Assembly: GCF_000022325.1 (NCBI RefSeq)
Contig: NC_012034.1
Coordinates: forward strand, 62,001-126,000
DNA length: 64,000 nt
Reading direction: 5' to 3'
Origin: Caldicellulosiruptor bescii DSM 6725
Lineage (GTDB): Bacteria; Bacillota; Thermoanaerobacteria; Caldicellulosiruptorales; Caldicellulosiruptoraceae
Part shown: piece after piece, positions 18,122 to 26,200 of the stretch
Numbering within the stretch: position 1 is the stretch's first letter
Layout: each line of letters opens with the position of its first letter
The notes under the pieces: model-generated
Databases searched by the model: none
What the model was told of the DNA's origin: nothing
Seen by the model: the letters and a program-made list of their open reading frames with translations, nothing else
Made by a program: the position numbers and the translations under genes

Positions 18122-19482
18122 AGAGTTTATATGCAAACCTTAATAAAGTTTTTGACGTAATAGGGGTTTTTCTGGCTTTCTTTATTGCGTGGTTTATAAA
18201 GTTTGAAAGTAATTTGTTTCCCAAAGTGGGCCATTTAGATGTTGAGAATTACTTGCTGATATTAGCTATATTTTTGCCATCTTATTTTTTGTTAGCTTTT
18301 ATTTCAAGAGTTTATCAGCCAGCAACGAAAAAATCAGCGTTAAAAGTGACACTCAACCTTTTCAGAGCAAATATAATCTCGTTAGCGGTTGTTGTTATAA
18401 TTTTTTACATTATTAAACAAGTTGATTATTCAAGAATTTTTTTGGCATTGTTTATATTGATGAACTTTGCCTTAAGCTTAATTAATCGTTATATTTTAAA
18501 ACTGCTATTAATTTCAAATAAAAATAGATTTATCCAACAAGAAAATATTCTTATCATAGGAGAAAGTGATTTATCAAAAAATTTGATTCATAAAATTCAA
18601 TCCTCACCTTATGTTGAGTATAATATGATTGGCATTATTGATGATTACTCAAAGAGTGCGCTTGCTAAGATCTCTGAACTTGAAAATGTCATAAAGATGC
18701 ATCATGTAGATGAGATAATCATTGCTTTGAGGCTTGAGGAATATAAAAAGCTTCCCTCGATAATAAACATCTGTGAGAAATATGGCATAAGAACATATAT
18801 TATTCCTGACTATTTGCGATATATTCCGTCAAAAGCTCAAATCGAGGAGTTTGAAGGAATTCCTTTGATAAACATACGCTATTCTCCACTTGATGAGTGG
18901 ACAAACAGGTTTATAAAAAGGAGCTTTGATATTGTTGTCTCTCTAATTGGATTAATCTTGTGCTTTCCTTTATTCATAATCATAGCAATTTTGATAAAAT
19001 TAACATCAAAAGGGCCAATTTTGTTTACCCAGGAAAGAGTAGGCTATAACAGGCGCGTTTTCAAAATGCACAAGTTCAGAACCATGTATGTTCAAGACCC
19101 TGATGAAGAGAAAATAAGATGGACAACAAAAGATGATCCAAGAAGAACACCAATTGGCAAGATTTTAAGAAGGCTTTCTTTAGATGAGCTTCCGCAGCTA
19201 TGGGATGTTCTTGTTGGCAATATGAGCCTTGTTGGACCAAGGCCAGAAAGACCATATTTTGTTGAAAAGTTTAAAGAAGAAATTCCGAAATATATGATAA
19301 AGCACCGTGTGCGTCCAGGAATTACTGGCTGGGCTCAGATTCATGGACTCAGAGGAGATACTTCAATTGAGGAGAGAATAAAATATGATATCTGGTACAT
19401 AGAAAATTGGTCTTTCTGGCTTGATATAAAAATAATTCTGGCAACCATCTTTGGTGGCAAGTTTATGGAGAATGCGTACTGA
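18109..19482 (+). CDS. Polyprenyl-phosphate sugar-phosphate transferase (WbaP/CpsE type)
   Basis: A 457-residue initiating phosphoglycosyltransferase. The N-terminal half has four to five membrane helices and a CoA-binding-like domain. The C-terminal half (about 265-450) is the bacterial sugar transferase domain, starting KRSFDIVVSLIGL, with FKMHKFRTMY, RRLSLDELPQLWDVL and GPRPERP. It loads the first sugar phosphate onto undecaprenyl phosphate at the inner membrane face. It is the last biosynthetic gene of the operon. Confidence 0.92.
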   Translation: MHSLKSLYANLNKVFDVIGVFLAFFIAWFIKFESNLFPKVGHLDVENYLLILAIFLPSYFLLAFISRVYQPATKKSALKVTLNLFRANIISLAVVVIIFYIIKQVDYSRIFLALFILMNFALSLINRYILKLLLISNKNRFIQQENILIIGESDLSKNLIHKIQSSPYVEYNMIGIIDDYSKSALAKISELENVIKMHHVDEIIIALRLEEYKKLPSIINICEKYGIRTYIIPDYLRYIPSKAQIEEFEGIPLINIRYSPLDEWTNRFIKRSFDIVVSLIGLILCFPLFIIIAILIKLTSKGPILFTQERVGYNRRVFKMHKFRTMYVQDPDEEKIRWTTKDDPRRTPIGKILRRLSLDELPQLWDVLVGNMSLVGPRPERPYFVEKFKEEIPKYMIKHRVRPGITGWAQIHGLRGDTSIEERIKYDIWYIENWSFWLDIKIILATIFGGKFMENAY

Positions 19483-19564
19483 ACTCTAATTAGTAGTTGG
19501 TTGAATTTCTATAATGTTATTTGATAGAATTTATAGAGGAAAATATTTTGGAGGTTATTTACTT

Positions 19565-20104
19565 ATGTCAGAAAGAGAAATGTTAGAAAAGATTATCTTG
19601 GGCATTGAGGAACTAAAAAACGATGTAAAAGAGGTAAAAGTTAGGCTTGACAGAGTAGAAGAAAGGCTTGACAGAGTTGAAGAAAGGCTTGACAAAGTGG
19701 AAGAGAGGCTTGATAAGCTTGAAGTGAGACTTAGCAGTCTTGAAGATGGTTTTGGCAGGCTTGAGAAAAGGGTTAGTGACCTTGAACAGAAAGTATATGC
19801 CTTAGAAAATGAAATTTCTACTGTCAAAAATGATATCAGAAATATGCAGACAGAAATGCAAAGTTTAAAACAGGCTATATTAGAAAATACAGGTTGTATA
19901 GATACACTTTTCAATGCTTTTGGAGGAGTTATACAATTTAAAGCAGATATAGAGAATTTTAGGAGTGACGTAAATAAATTCAAAAATGAAACCTCAACTA
20001 AAATAGAAAATCTTGTTGAAGTTACCAATAAAATAAAAGAAGAGTATGGCAGACATGATATTGATCTTAGAATTATGAAAGAAAAAATAGGAATTTTGAT
20101 ATAA
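19565..20104 (+). CDS. Coiled-coil protein with heptad repeats
   Basis: A 179-residue protein that is almost entirely predicted coiled coil, built from heptads of the type RLDRVEE/RLDKLEV. No signal peptide or membrane segment is seen. ATG 19565 is chosen because GGAGGT at 19550-19555 sits 9 bases upstream; an earlier ATG at 19514 lacks a site. It follows the polysaccharide operon by 82 bases and is closed by a terminator. Function unknown; similar proteins are common in thermophilic Firmicutes. Confidence 0.75.
   Translation: MSEREMLEKIILGIEELKNDVKEVKVRLDRVEERLDRVEERLDKVEERLDKLEVRLSSLEDGFGRLEKRVSDLEQKVYALENEISTVKNDIRNMQTEMQSLKQAILENTGCIDTLFNAFGGVIQFKADIENFRSDVNKFKNETSTKIENLVEVTNKIKEEYGRHDIDLRIMKEKIGILI
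19645..19742 (+). repeat. 21-bp tandem repeat coding for heptads
   Basis: Four to five successive 21-base units of the form GGCTTGACAGAGTAGAAGAA, with a few substitutions, encode RLDRVEE-type heptads inside the coiled-coil gene. Conservation is visible at the DNA level, mostly in the first three units. Confidence 0.8.
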
Positions 20105-20135
20105 ATTACATAATAATGAATTTTTGTATTTTACT

Positions 20136-20174
20136 AAAAAAGGGGCAATCCAAGGTTAAGTGCCCCTTTTAATT
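20136..20174. terminator. Bidirectional terminator
   Basis: AAAAAAGGGGCA and TGCCCCTTTT form a strong stem between the coiled-coil gene and the converging macrodomain gene. Confidence 0.85.
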
Positions 20175-20718
20175 ATTTTCCAAGCAAGTTTTTATAGTAC
20201 TCTTCAAAATATCCGTAAGTCTCATCATCAAATAAACAAAACACAACCTTTTCAATGCTTGTCTTTATACTGCTTAGAAAATCAACAGCAGTATCAATCA
20301 AAATCTTTGCGCATCTGTCCTTCGGAAATCCGAATATGCCGCTTGATACAGCAGGAAATGCAATGCTTTTTAGGTTATAAAGATGAGCAAGGTAGAGACT
20401 ATTGTAAATTGCCATAGATAGCTTTTCATCCTCATTGCCTTCACCGTAAATTGGACCGACTGTATGTATTACAAACTTGCAAGGCAGCCTATATGCATTT
20501 GTAATAACAGCATGGCCTGTTGGAAGCATTCCAATCTTTTTTATAATCTCATCAGACTCTTTTTGAATCTCAATGCCACCTGCTTTTACAATTGCAAGAG
20601 CAACCCCACCACCGTGGCGCAGGTGGCTGTTTGCTGCATTTACAATTACATCAACATTTTCTTTTGTGATATCGCCTTTTTTGATAGCGATTTTTTGGAA
20701 AATTTCTTTCGTAGACAA
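20173..20718 (-). CDS. Macrodomain (ADP-ribose-binding/hydrolase) protein
   Basis: A 181-residue single macrodomain of the MacroD/YmdB type. VDVIVNAANSHLRHGGGVALAI holds the ADP-ribose pocket with the GGG loop, and IAFPAVSSGIFGFP is the second conserved loop. Such proteins hydrolyse O-acetyl-ADP-ribose or remove mono-ADP-ribose from proteins. The start is TTG 20718 with GGGGTG upstream. It lies 19 bases after a small membrane-protein gene on the same strand. Confidence 0.93.
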   Translation of the reverse strand: MSTKEIFQKIAIKKGDITKENVDVIVNAANSHLRHGGGVALAIVKAGGIEIQKESDEIIKKIGMLPTGHAVITNAYRLPCKFVIHTVGPIYGEGNEDEKLSMAIYNSLYLAHLYNLKSIAFPAVSSGIFGFPKDRCAKILIDTAVDFLSSIKTSIEKVVFCLFDDETYGYFEEYYKNLLGK

Positions 20719-20737
20719 TTTATTTTCACCCCAAACT

Positions 20738-21136
20738 TTAAGAATTTTTCTGTTGAGTTGGCTGCTGAGCTTTGTTTTTGCTTAAAATTTCGTCAAACAC
20801 AGTTTTTGTGTCAATGCCAAATTTTTCTAAAGAAGAAAGAATGCTCAGGCAAACGGTAACTTGGGTAAAAAGGCTTGCAGCAAGTAATTTTCCGCAATCA
20901 GTGGTTGGGAAAGAGCAATATTCTTCTAAATATCTTTTTATATCTTGAGATACACTATCGTAAACTTGAACAAGCTCGTCAAACGATTTTTTTTCGGGAA
21001 AAATCTTTATAGGAGGCTTTTTCTTTTTAAAAAGAATTAGAGGTACTACTTTATTATAAGTTATTATAAGTCCCATGCCAGCCAAAAGTCCAGAGATTAA
21101 GATTAAACTGACCTTCAAGCAATCACGTCCTTTCAA
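20738..21136 (-). CDS. Small protein with one N-terminal membrane helix
   Basis: 132 residues: a single hydrophobic segment near the N-terminus (about 7-32, KVSLILISGLLAGMGLIITY), a lysine-rich patch, then a soluble helical domain that includes two cysteines (EYCSFPTTDCG) and a second run, TVCLSILSSL. I recognise no family. It is transcribed with the downstream macrodomain gene. It may be a membrane-tethered cytoplasmic protein. Confidence 0.7.
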   Translation of the reverse strand: MKGRDCLKVSLILISGLLAGMGLIITYNKVVPLILFKKKKPPIKIFPEKKSFDELVQVYDSVSQDIKRYLEEYCSFPTTDCGKLLAASLFTQVTVCLSILSSLEKFGIDTKTVFDEILSKNKAQQPTQQKNS

Positions 21137-21240
21137 AAATTATTATACATCAAATTTATAAAACGTATCAAAGTTTTAAATGTTACATTTAATTTACTTT
21201 CACCCCCTTTTCCTTTGGTATTTCATTTACTTACGGCTTT

Positions 21241-21546
21241 TTATACCCTGATTGGTTTTACAGGCATTGTTGTTCTGCCGTTTAGGACAAACCTGTCGTG
21301 CTGAAAAAGGGATTTGAACAGGAAGGGAAGGTCGTAAAACTTTCTTTGAAAATGAGGCTTATCTTTGTAGTGATGTAAGTAAAAAGGTTTTTTTGATTCT
21401 TGTACATATTCAATGAGCCATTCATCACAGACTGTTCTTACTCTAACAAGATTTGAATGTATCTCATAACACTTAAAGCCATATTCTTGAGCCAGCCTTG
21501 TTGCCTCTTGAAAAAGCCAACCATTCTGGCTCAAAGCTGTAATCAC
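21241..21546 (-). CDS. Hypothetical protein, 101 residues
   Basis: A small soluble protein rich in aromatic residues and histidine (DEWLIEYV, FYLHHYKDKPHFQRKFYDLPFLF). The only start, GTG 21546, follows GGAG almost without spacing, so the true start is uncertain or the gene is the tail of a decayed one. No family recognised, no signal peptide. It precedes the region that holds the first cassette leader. Confidence 0.45.
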   Translation of the reverse strand: MITALSQNGWLFQEATRLAQEYGFKCYEIHSNLVRVRTVCDEWLIEYVQESKKPFYLHHYKDKPHFQRKFYDLPFLFKSLFQHDRFVLNGRTTMPVKPIRV

Positions 21547-21735
21547 ACTCCATTATCAGAATTATATTTTCTTAATTAGCTCTATTTTCTTTTCAATCTG
21601 CATGCAAAATATAATTATATTCTTCACCAGAATTTTTCAAAGGCCAATTTTTATGCGAAGTTAGTAAAACTATTCTTAAACCAGTTTTTCAAAATAGCAG
21701 CTTATAACTTCTTAAAAAAACCATTTGAAAAAGAG
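21547..21735. other. AT-rich intergenic stretch
   Basis: I see no coding frame, RNA or clear promoter here before the repeated leader begins. Confidence 0.6.
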
Positions 21736-21830
21736 AAAAACAGAGATAAAAAGAGAAAATTGAAGAAAACATAAGAAAACATCAAGTTTTCCCTGAAAAA
21801 ATCGCGATTTTGGAAAAAAAAAAAAGAGAT

Positions 21831-21860
21831 TGACATGCTTATAAAAGGAATAGTAAAATT
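21831..21860 (+). promoter_or_regulatory. Promoter of cassette 1
   Basis: Consensus TTGACA (21831-21836), an 18-base spacer and TAAAAT (21855-21860). This gives a leader of about 185 bases before the start codon at 22053. Confidence 0.75.
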
Positions 21861-21959
21861 TTGCATGTAACTGATTTGCCAGAACAGGGTTAATTTAAAT
21901 GAAAAGCTAATAAGATAAGCAAAGATATGCAAATGACCAGTTAAGAAAAAAGCAGAATG

Positions 21960-22017
21960 AAGAGGGGCAACAACCCTCTTTGTAAAACCTTTGGCGCCAA
22001 TGGGGTAGAGGGGTTGC
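21960..22017 (+). promoter_or_regulatory. Leader with mutually exclusive hairpins, cassette 1
   Basis: Hairpin A is AAGAGGG (21960-21966) with CCCTCTT (21974-21980). Alternative hairpin B pairs GCAAC plus CCCTCT (21967-21971 and 21974-21979) with AGAGGGGTTGC (22007-22017). A TTGGCGCCAA palindrome lies between them. The shared CCCTCT could also pair the GGAGGGG ribosome site at 22037-22043. I do not recognise a riboswitch class. Confidence 0.5.
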
Positions 22018-22052
22018 AATAAAAAACAAAGAAGATGGAGGGGTGTGTGAGC

Positions 22053-22691
22053 ATGTTTAAAAAAGCTTTGAGTATTTTGTTAATTTTTGCGTGTGTACTT
22101 AGTTTTAGTGTAGTATTTGCAGATGAGGTGCAGCCAGATGTAGGTAGTTCAGCAACATCGGCTTTGATTCAGGCAGGGCAAACTGTAAATAGTAGTGTTT
22201 ATAATGATTTAACAAAATATAACTATATTCCAATTCCAATAATGATACCTCAAGTTGAAGTTTTTATAGACAAAATAAAGACAGTATCTTTTCAAGATCC
22301 TTGGATTCCAGCAGGAGGACATGTAAATGTTAGCAATAAGCCTATGATATATACATTTACTATTTCTCGGACTTTTTCAATAGAAAACGACTCTGATATT
22401 AGTTTTGATTGGAAGCAAATTTCGGCTAAATTTGGAATTAAAGTGTCAGGAACAGTTGAGATCAAAAAAGAAATTAAGGTAGACATAAAACCAAATGAAC
22501 AAATATTTATAGATATTGCACCTATAGGAAAAAATCATTATTTTAAAATAACAAAAGTTTACAAAAAATTTATTTACAGTTTACCAAATACTTCAGAGTG
22601 TAATGGGAATTGGATAATTGAAAAAGTAGAACAAGGAACGGCGTGGATAAAAGAGCCACAAGATTTTATTACAAGAACAAGAAGTAATTAG
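22053..22691 (+). CDS. Cassette 1, gene 1: secreted beta-rich protein
   Basis: A 212-residue precursor. The signal peptide MFKKALSILLIFACVLSFS ends near VVFA/DE, leaving a mature protein of about 185 residues. ATG 22053 is chosen because GGAGGGG lies 9 bases upstream; an ATG at 22035 overlaps that site. The mature part has KTVSFQDPW followed by alternating polar and hydrophobic residues (YTFTISRTFSIENDSDISF, KVSGTVEIKKEIKVDI) suggesting paired beta strands. It is homologous to the gene at 27034 over the whole mature region but only moderately similar. Alternating S/T-rich strands recall aerolysin/MTX2-type toxins; that is a guess. Confidence 0.75.
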   Translation: MFKKALSILLIFACVLSFSVVFADEVQPDVGSSATSALIQAGQTVNSSVYNDLTKYNYIPIPIMIPQVEVFIDKIKTVSFQDPWIPAGGHVNVSNKPMIYTFTISRTFSIENDSDISFDWKQISAKFGIKVSGTVEIKKEIKVDIKPNEQIFIDIAPIGKNHYFKITKVYKKFIYSLPNTSECNGNWIIEKVEQGTAWIKEPQDFITRTRSN

Positions 22692-22703
22692 TATAAATCC
22701 TAT

Positions 22704-22745
22704 AAAGAGAGGACTGTTATATAAAAGACAGTCCTCTCTTTTGAC
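22704..22745 (+). terminator. Terminator/attenuator between gene 1 and gene 2 of cassette 1
   Basis: AAAGAGAGGACTG and CAGTCCTCTCTTT form a 13-bp perfect stem with a T run. It would make gene 1 transcripts more abundant than the downstream genes unless read through. Confidence 0.88.
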
Positions 22746-22804
22746 TATAGTAGTTTGCAATAAATGGTTAAAGATTAGAAACAGATGAGGAGATGATTAA
22801 GCTT

Positions 22805-23776
22805 ATGAAAAGCTTTCTTGTGAAAAGAATTGTTTTGTTAATATTTTTTTTATTTTTTCTTGTTAATGTTTTTGTATCTGCAAAAGACGAAAGTATTCAT
22901 GAAAAAATTTATTTTTTCAACTTATATAGTAACAGCATATATTTTTTAAGAACTGTGGCAAATATCCAAGGAGATGCTTTTTGGGGAGTTGATATAAAGG
23001 ATAGTATAAAAGGAAAGTATACAAGTAAATTTCAATATCCTGATATTGAAATTGCAATTGTTTGTTCACAAAGGCTATTTAATGGTTTAAGATTTATTAG
23101 TTTAAAAACAGAAGACGGAAAAGAGTTTAAGATTAGAGATGTAAAACTTTTGGTTAAAAAGCCTTTTGTTAATTCAGCAAATTATTATTTATTTGCAATT
23201 TATTTACCATCAAATGAAATACCTAAAGGTACTTTTATATTTGAGAAGTTAAAATGCTCAATCAAAGGGAAAATTTACGAAGTAAATGCTCTTAAATGTT
23301 ATGTAGACGTACAAAAAGCAAAAACATATGATTGGAAAATGACGGAACTAAGAAGTGGGCTCAGATTCAATGAAAAAGGGGAAAGTTTAGAAGATGTATT
23401 GTCTGATGATAGAAAAAAATATATTGGAGACGAAACCATTTGTACTATTAAAAACGTAAGTAGCAAAAAAATAAAAATTTTAAAGATAGAAGTACCTGAA
23501 GAAGTATATCCTTCTGTTTCTGTGTCAGTACTTTCAAATAAATCATTGATTAAACCTGATGAAGAAATAAAGATAAGAATTTTTGTTCCAAAGGAATATG
23601 CTCAAGAATACCATATAATCACTGTATCTCCAAAAATAGTTTATAAGTATGAAGATGATAACAAAAGTTATAGAGTGAGTCACCCATTATCTTTTACTGA
23701 TAATAAAACGCCAGTTTATCCGATTGAAAAACCGCAGTGTTTTTTTATGAAAGCCTGTAGAATAAATGTACATTGA
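22805..23776 (+). CDS. Cassette 1, gene 2: large exported protein
   Basis: A 323-residue protein with an N-terminal hydrophobic segment (MKSFLVKRIVLLIFFLFFLV) ending near VSA, then a soluble, strand-rich domain. It is homologous to the 328-residue product at 27730: both share EKI/VxFFxL, TVANIQGD/TIANIRGD, KKPF..NYYLF, and a C-terminal P.xYxxxHxLT/VSP-like segment. ATG 22805 is preferred over 22793 because GAGGAG directly abuts 22793. No lipobox cysteine is seen. No known family recognised; it may be a chaperone, inhibitor or receptor for the gene 1 product. Confidence 0.7.
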   Translation: MKSFLVKRIVLLIFFLFFLVNVFVSAKDESIHEKIYFFNLYSNSIYFLRTVANIQGDAFWGVDIKDSIKGKYTSKFQYPDIEIAIVCSQRLFNGLRFISLKTEDGKEFKIRDVKLLVKKPFVNSANYYLFAIYLPSNEIPKGTFIFEKLKCSIKGKIYEVNALKCYVDVQKAKTYDWKMTELRSGLRFNEKGESLEDVLSDDRKKYIGDETICTIKNVSSKKIKILKIEVPEEVYPSVSVSVLSNKSLIKPDEEIKIRIFVPKEYAQEYHIITVSPKIVYKYEDDNKSYRVSHPLSFTDNKTPVYPIEKPQCFFMKACRINVH

Positions 23777-23815
23777 AAAAAGTTAAAAGTGAATAAGTAC
23801 TTTGGAGGTATTAAA

Positions 23816-24733
23816 ATGATAGAAAAAATAAAAGGGAAATTTTCAGAGAATACATGGAATGCAACAATTGTTGGTATAGTAATATTCTGTTTATTTGCAT
23901 TTAGAAGAGCAGATACGTACATAAATAACTATATTGGGAAATTGTCATTTTTCAATTCAAGTCAAAATGTTTCTTTAGTGTACTTGAATAAATTATTGAT
24001 TGCTCTTATTAGTTATCTTCCATTTACTTTTTTTACTTTTTTGATACTTGGCTTAATGTTATTATTTACTGCAGGAAAACACAAATTAATACAATTATCA
24101 ATAGAAATATATAATAGATACAAAACAAAATACTTTTTATTTCTTTTACTTGAAGGCTTTTTTGGAGTAATTATATTGTGTTACAGTGTAATTTTATTTC
24201 CAATGCAAAAAAGTATAAAAATTGATTTAGTTAATTATCAACTTACTTCCTCATGGATGAAAGAAAGTGGTTGTTTAAATGTTTTTTATTTTATAGGTAT
24301 TTTTATATTTGCTTTTATTGAAGAGACAATTTATAGAGTAGTAATTTACCATGTTTTTTCTTCGGTTACATTTAGAGTGTTTTCAGCGATTCTAACCTCA
24401 ACTTTATTTGCCTTTTATCATGATTATTCAATTTATAATGGTATATTTATTATAAGAAATATTATAACTTCATTATTTCTCATATATGCTTTAGAAAAAA
24501 CTAAAAGTATATGGTGGTCAGTTGGGGCTCATTTTGGATTAAATGCATTTTTATTTGATGTAGTTACAACAGTAGAGGAACAAAAAAAGCTTGCTATAGC
24601 CATAATATTTGTATTTTTGCTATACATGGTACTGGATTATTTAATCATTAAATATTTCAAAAGAAGGGAAGTTGACAATACTAATAACAAAAAGATTACA
24701 AAGTCTTTAGAAAAAAGTGTTGATATACGGTGA
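23816..24733 (+). CDS. Cassette 1, gene 3: CPBP-family intramembrane metalloprotease
   Basis: A 305-residue polytopic membrane protein of the CPBP (CAAX protease and bacteriocin-processing, Abi) family. Motif 1 is FIEETIYRVVIY (EExxxR), motif 2 is TLFAFYHDYS (FxxxH) and motif 3 is WWSVGAHFGLNAF (HxxxN). These supply the glutamate and histidine ligands of the glutamic or zinc-type active site. About eight hydrophobic helices are present. ATG 23816 has TTTGGAGGT 6-7 bases before it. In related systems CPBP proteins process peptides or give self-immunity, which would fit a neighbouring secreted factor. Confidence 0.88.
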   Translation: MIEKIKGKFSENTWNATIVGIVIFCLFAFRRADTYINNYIGKLSFFNSSQNVSLVYLNKLLIALISYLPFTFFTFLILGLMLLFTAGKHKLIQLSIEIYNRYKTKYFLFLLLEGFFGVIILCYSVILFPMQKSIKIDLVNYQLTSSWMKESGCLNVFYFIGIFIFAFIEETIYRVVIYHVFSSVTFRVFSAILTSTLFAFYHDYSIYNGIFIIRNIITSLFLIYALEKTKSIWWSVGAHFGLNAFLFDVVTTVEEQKKLAIAIIFVFLLYMVLDYLIIKYFKRREVDNTNNKKITKSLEKSVDIR

Positions 24734-24794
24734 TTAAAAAATATTAATGACAAGAAATAAATTAGTTTAATAGAAAACAAAAAGAGGTTTTTCA

Positions 24795-25088
24795 ATGAAA
24801 AAAGGATTAAGAATTTTCCTGGTATTTTTTACATTATTATTAGTAACCATTTTAACTATTAAAATGATGTCGTCAAAATCTTTGAAAACTGAAAGCAGAA
24901 ATGTTAAAGAATATGCCGAAGTAGTTCCTTTTGAATTAAATAGTTTGTCGAAGCGGGAGCAATTGCTGTTTGATATTCTCAATTGTGAAGAGAAAAAGTC
25001 ATTTAAGATCTATCTAAATAAACTGAGGTCTCAGCATTTAATAGTTTGGACTGAGGAATATGCCAATGGTAAAAAATGGGTGGGATAA
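24795..25088 (+). CDS. Small exported or membrane-anchored protein
   Basis: 97 residues with one N-terminal hydrophobic segment (LRIFLVFFTLLLVTILTI) and a charged, extracytoplasmic domain (LSKREQLLFDILNCEEKKSF). A good AAAGAGG site precedes the ATG. Two bases separate it from the next, IS-disrupted gene, which suggests translational coupling. It is present only in cassette 1. No family recognised. Confidence 0.6.
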   Translation: MKKGLRIFLVFFTLLLVTILTIKMMSSKSLKTESRNVKEYAEVVPFELNSLSKREQLLFDILNCEEKKSFKIYLNKLRSQHLIVWTEEYANGKKWVG

Positions 25089-25228
25089 TTATGAGTAAAA
25101 TAGTAAAGGATTCAAATGAAATTGAGGCAGGGATTTTAAATTTAAAAAATGATAGATATATTATGTATAGATATAGGTTGTTGAATAAAAGAAATTAACA
25201 TAAAAGATAATAAATAGATATATAAAAA

Positions 25229-25293
25229 ACCATCCTCCTTGAGATAAAATTATAGGAAGAGAAGACAAAAAACACATAACAAAGGAGGATGGT
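25229..25293 (+). promoter_or_regulatory. Hairpin sequestering the transposase ribosome site
   Basis: ACCATCCTCCTT (25229-25240) is the exact reverse complement of AAGGAGGATGGT (25282-25293), which carries the transposase Shine-Dalgarno. A transcript entering from outside would fold and hide the site; one starting inside the loop would not. Confidence 0.75.
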
Positions 25294-25294
25294 A

Positions 25295-26200
25295 ATGACT
25301 AATTTTATTAAAACACAAAATCAAAAATTTTTAAAGATACTTATGACAGTTGAGAAAGTAATAAAAGCCATGGGATTAAAGATAAAAAGCAGCAGAAGTA
25401 AAAGACCAAAGAAGTTTAAGTTAAGCCATATAATAGCTTGTTTTGTTTACAAAGTCAAAAACAAGATAAACAGCTTCAGGGAATTAGAATACAAGATAAA
25501 CGAAGATGAAGAATTTAAAAAAGCTATAGGGATAGAGAAGAGCTTTTGACATTTCATATTTTTCGAAATGGGCAAAGGTAATTGAAGAAGAATATATAGA
25601 AGAAATAGCAAGAATTTTAGCAAGAAGAATAGAACCGCAGACAAAAATTTGTGCTATAGATTCTACCCCTTTGAGAAGTTCGAGGGGTGACAAAGAAGCA
25701 GGAACAGGAGTATGTATTAGTTTAGGTTTTTACAATGGATATAAATTACATGTAATAGCAACAATTGGAGATGAGGTTATACCAATAGTATGGTGGTTGA
25801 CACGTGCAAATGTCCATGACAGTAGAGTAGTAGAACTTTTGTATTGATCTAAGATATTTGGCTTGATGTGATATTAGCGGATGCAGGTTATGATTGTGTA
25901 AAGTGCTTTGAGGTGGCAGATAAACTTGAGATAAAGTTTGTAGCGGCGGTAAATAAGAGAAATAGTAAGGATTTCGGTAATGTAAAAAATATTTTGAGGA
26001 TAAAGAATATAGAATTTTTAGGAAGTGAAGAAGGGCAAAGGTTGTATAAGCAAAGGACAAAAATTGAAAGATTATTTGGGAAATTAGAAGGAGAATACAA
26101 TTTAGAACAAGTAAGGTTAAGAGGTTTTAGAACATATAAGAGGCATGTAGAGGTGAATAATGATTACTTATTTGATAGAGGTCTATATTCAAAAAATTGA
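25295..26200 (+). pseudogene. DDE transposase, frameshifted twice
   Basis: Three consecutive pieces in different frames. Residues from MTNFIKTQNQKF end at TGA 25547-25549. The second piece, in frame from about 25563, reads FSKWAKVIEEEY and ICAIDSTPLRSS (first catalytic Asp) to a stop at 25845. The third, from about 25868, reads ILADAGYD (second Asp) and KIERLFGKLEGEY (catalytic Glu). The triad residues survive but the product cannot be made as one chain without two frameshifts. It belongs to the Transposase_11-type DDE group. Confidence 0.85.

Larger units (their letters stand above)
21736..22133 (+). repeat. Leader repeat, copy 1 (of a ~395-bp pair)
   Basis: This promoter, leader and signal-peptide segment is repeated almost exactly at 26721-27114. 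Visible differences are a poly-A length change (four bases) and scattered single substitutions, such as CTGATTTGCC here versus CTGAGTTGCC there. Identity stops abruptly a few codons after the signal peptide cleavage site. Confidence 0.95.

Noticed and set aside
19555-20028. Minus-strand S/L-rich frame opposite the coiled-coil gene
   Set aside because: It is the antisense of heptad repeats; the repetitive SSLSSTLSSL pattern is a by-product of the 21-bp repeat.
21960-22017. Possible c-di-GMP or fluoride riboswitch in the cassette leader
   Set aside because: The conserved core sequences of those classes are not present; only competing hairpins can be supported.
21702-22019. Minus-strand frame of 105 codons in the leader repeat, and its twin at 26767-27000
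   Set aside because: It lies fully antisense to the promoter and leader, and the twin only reflects DNA identity. The A-rich leader gives F/S-rich nonsense, and no ribosome site is seen.
25159-25174. Exact 16-bp target-site duplication
   Set aside because: The repeat is real, but the site contains a local tandem repeat and the IS ends start one or two bases away, so the true duplication length cannot be fixed.
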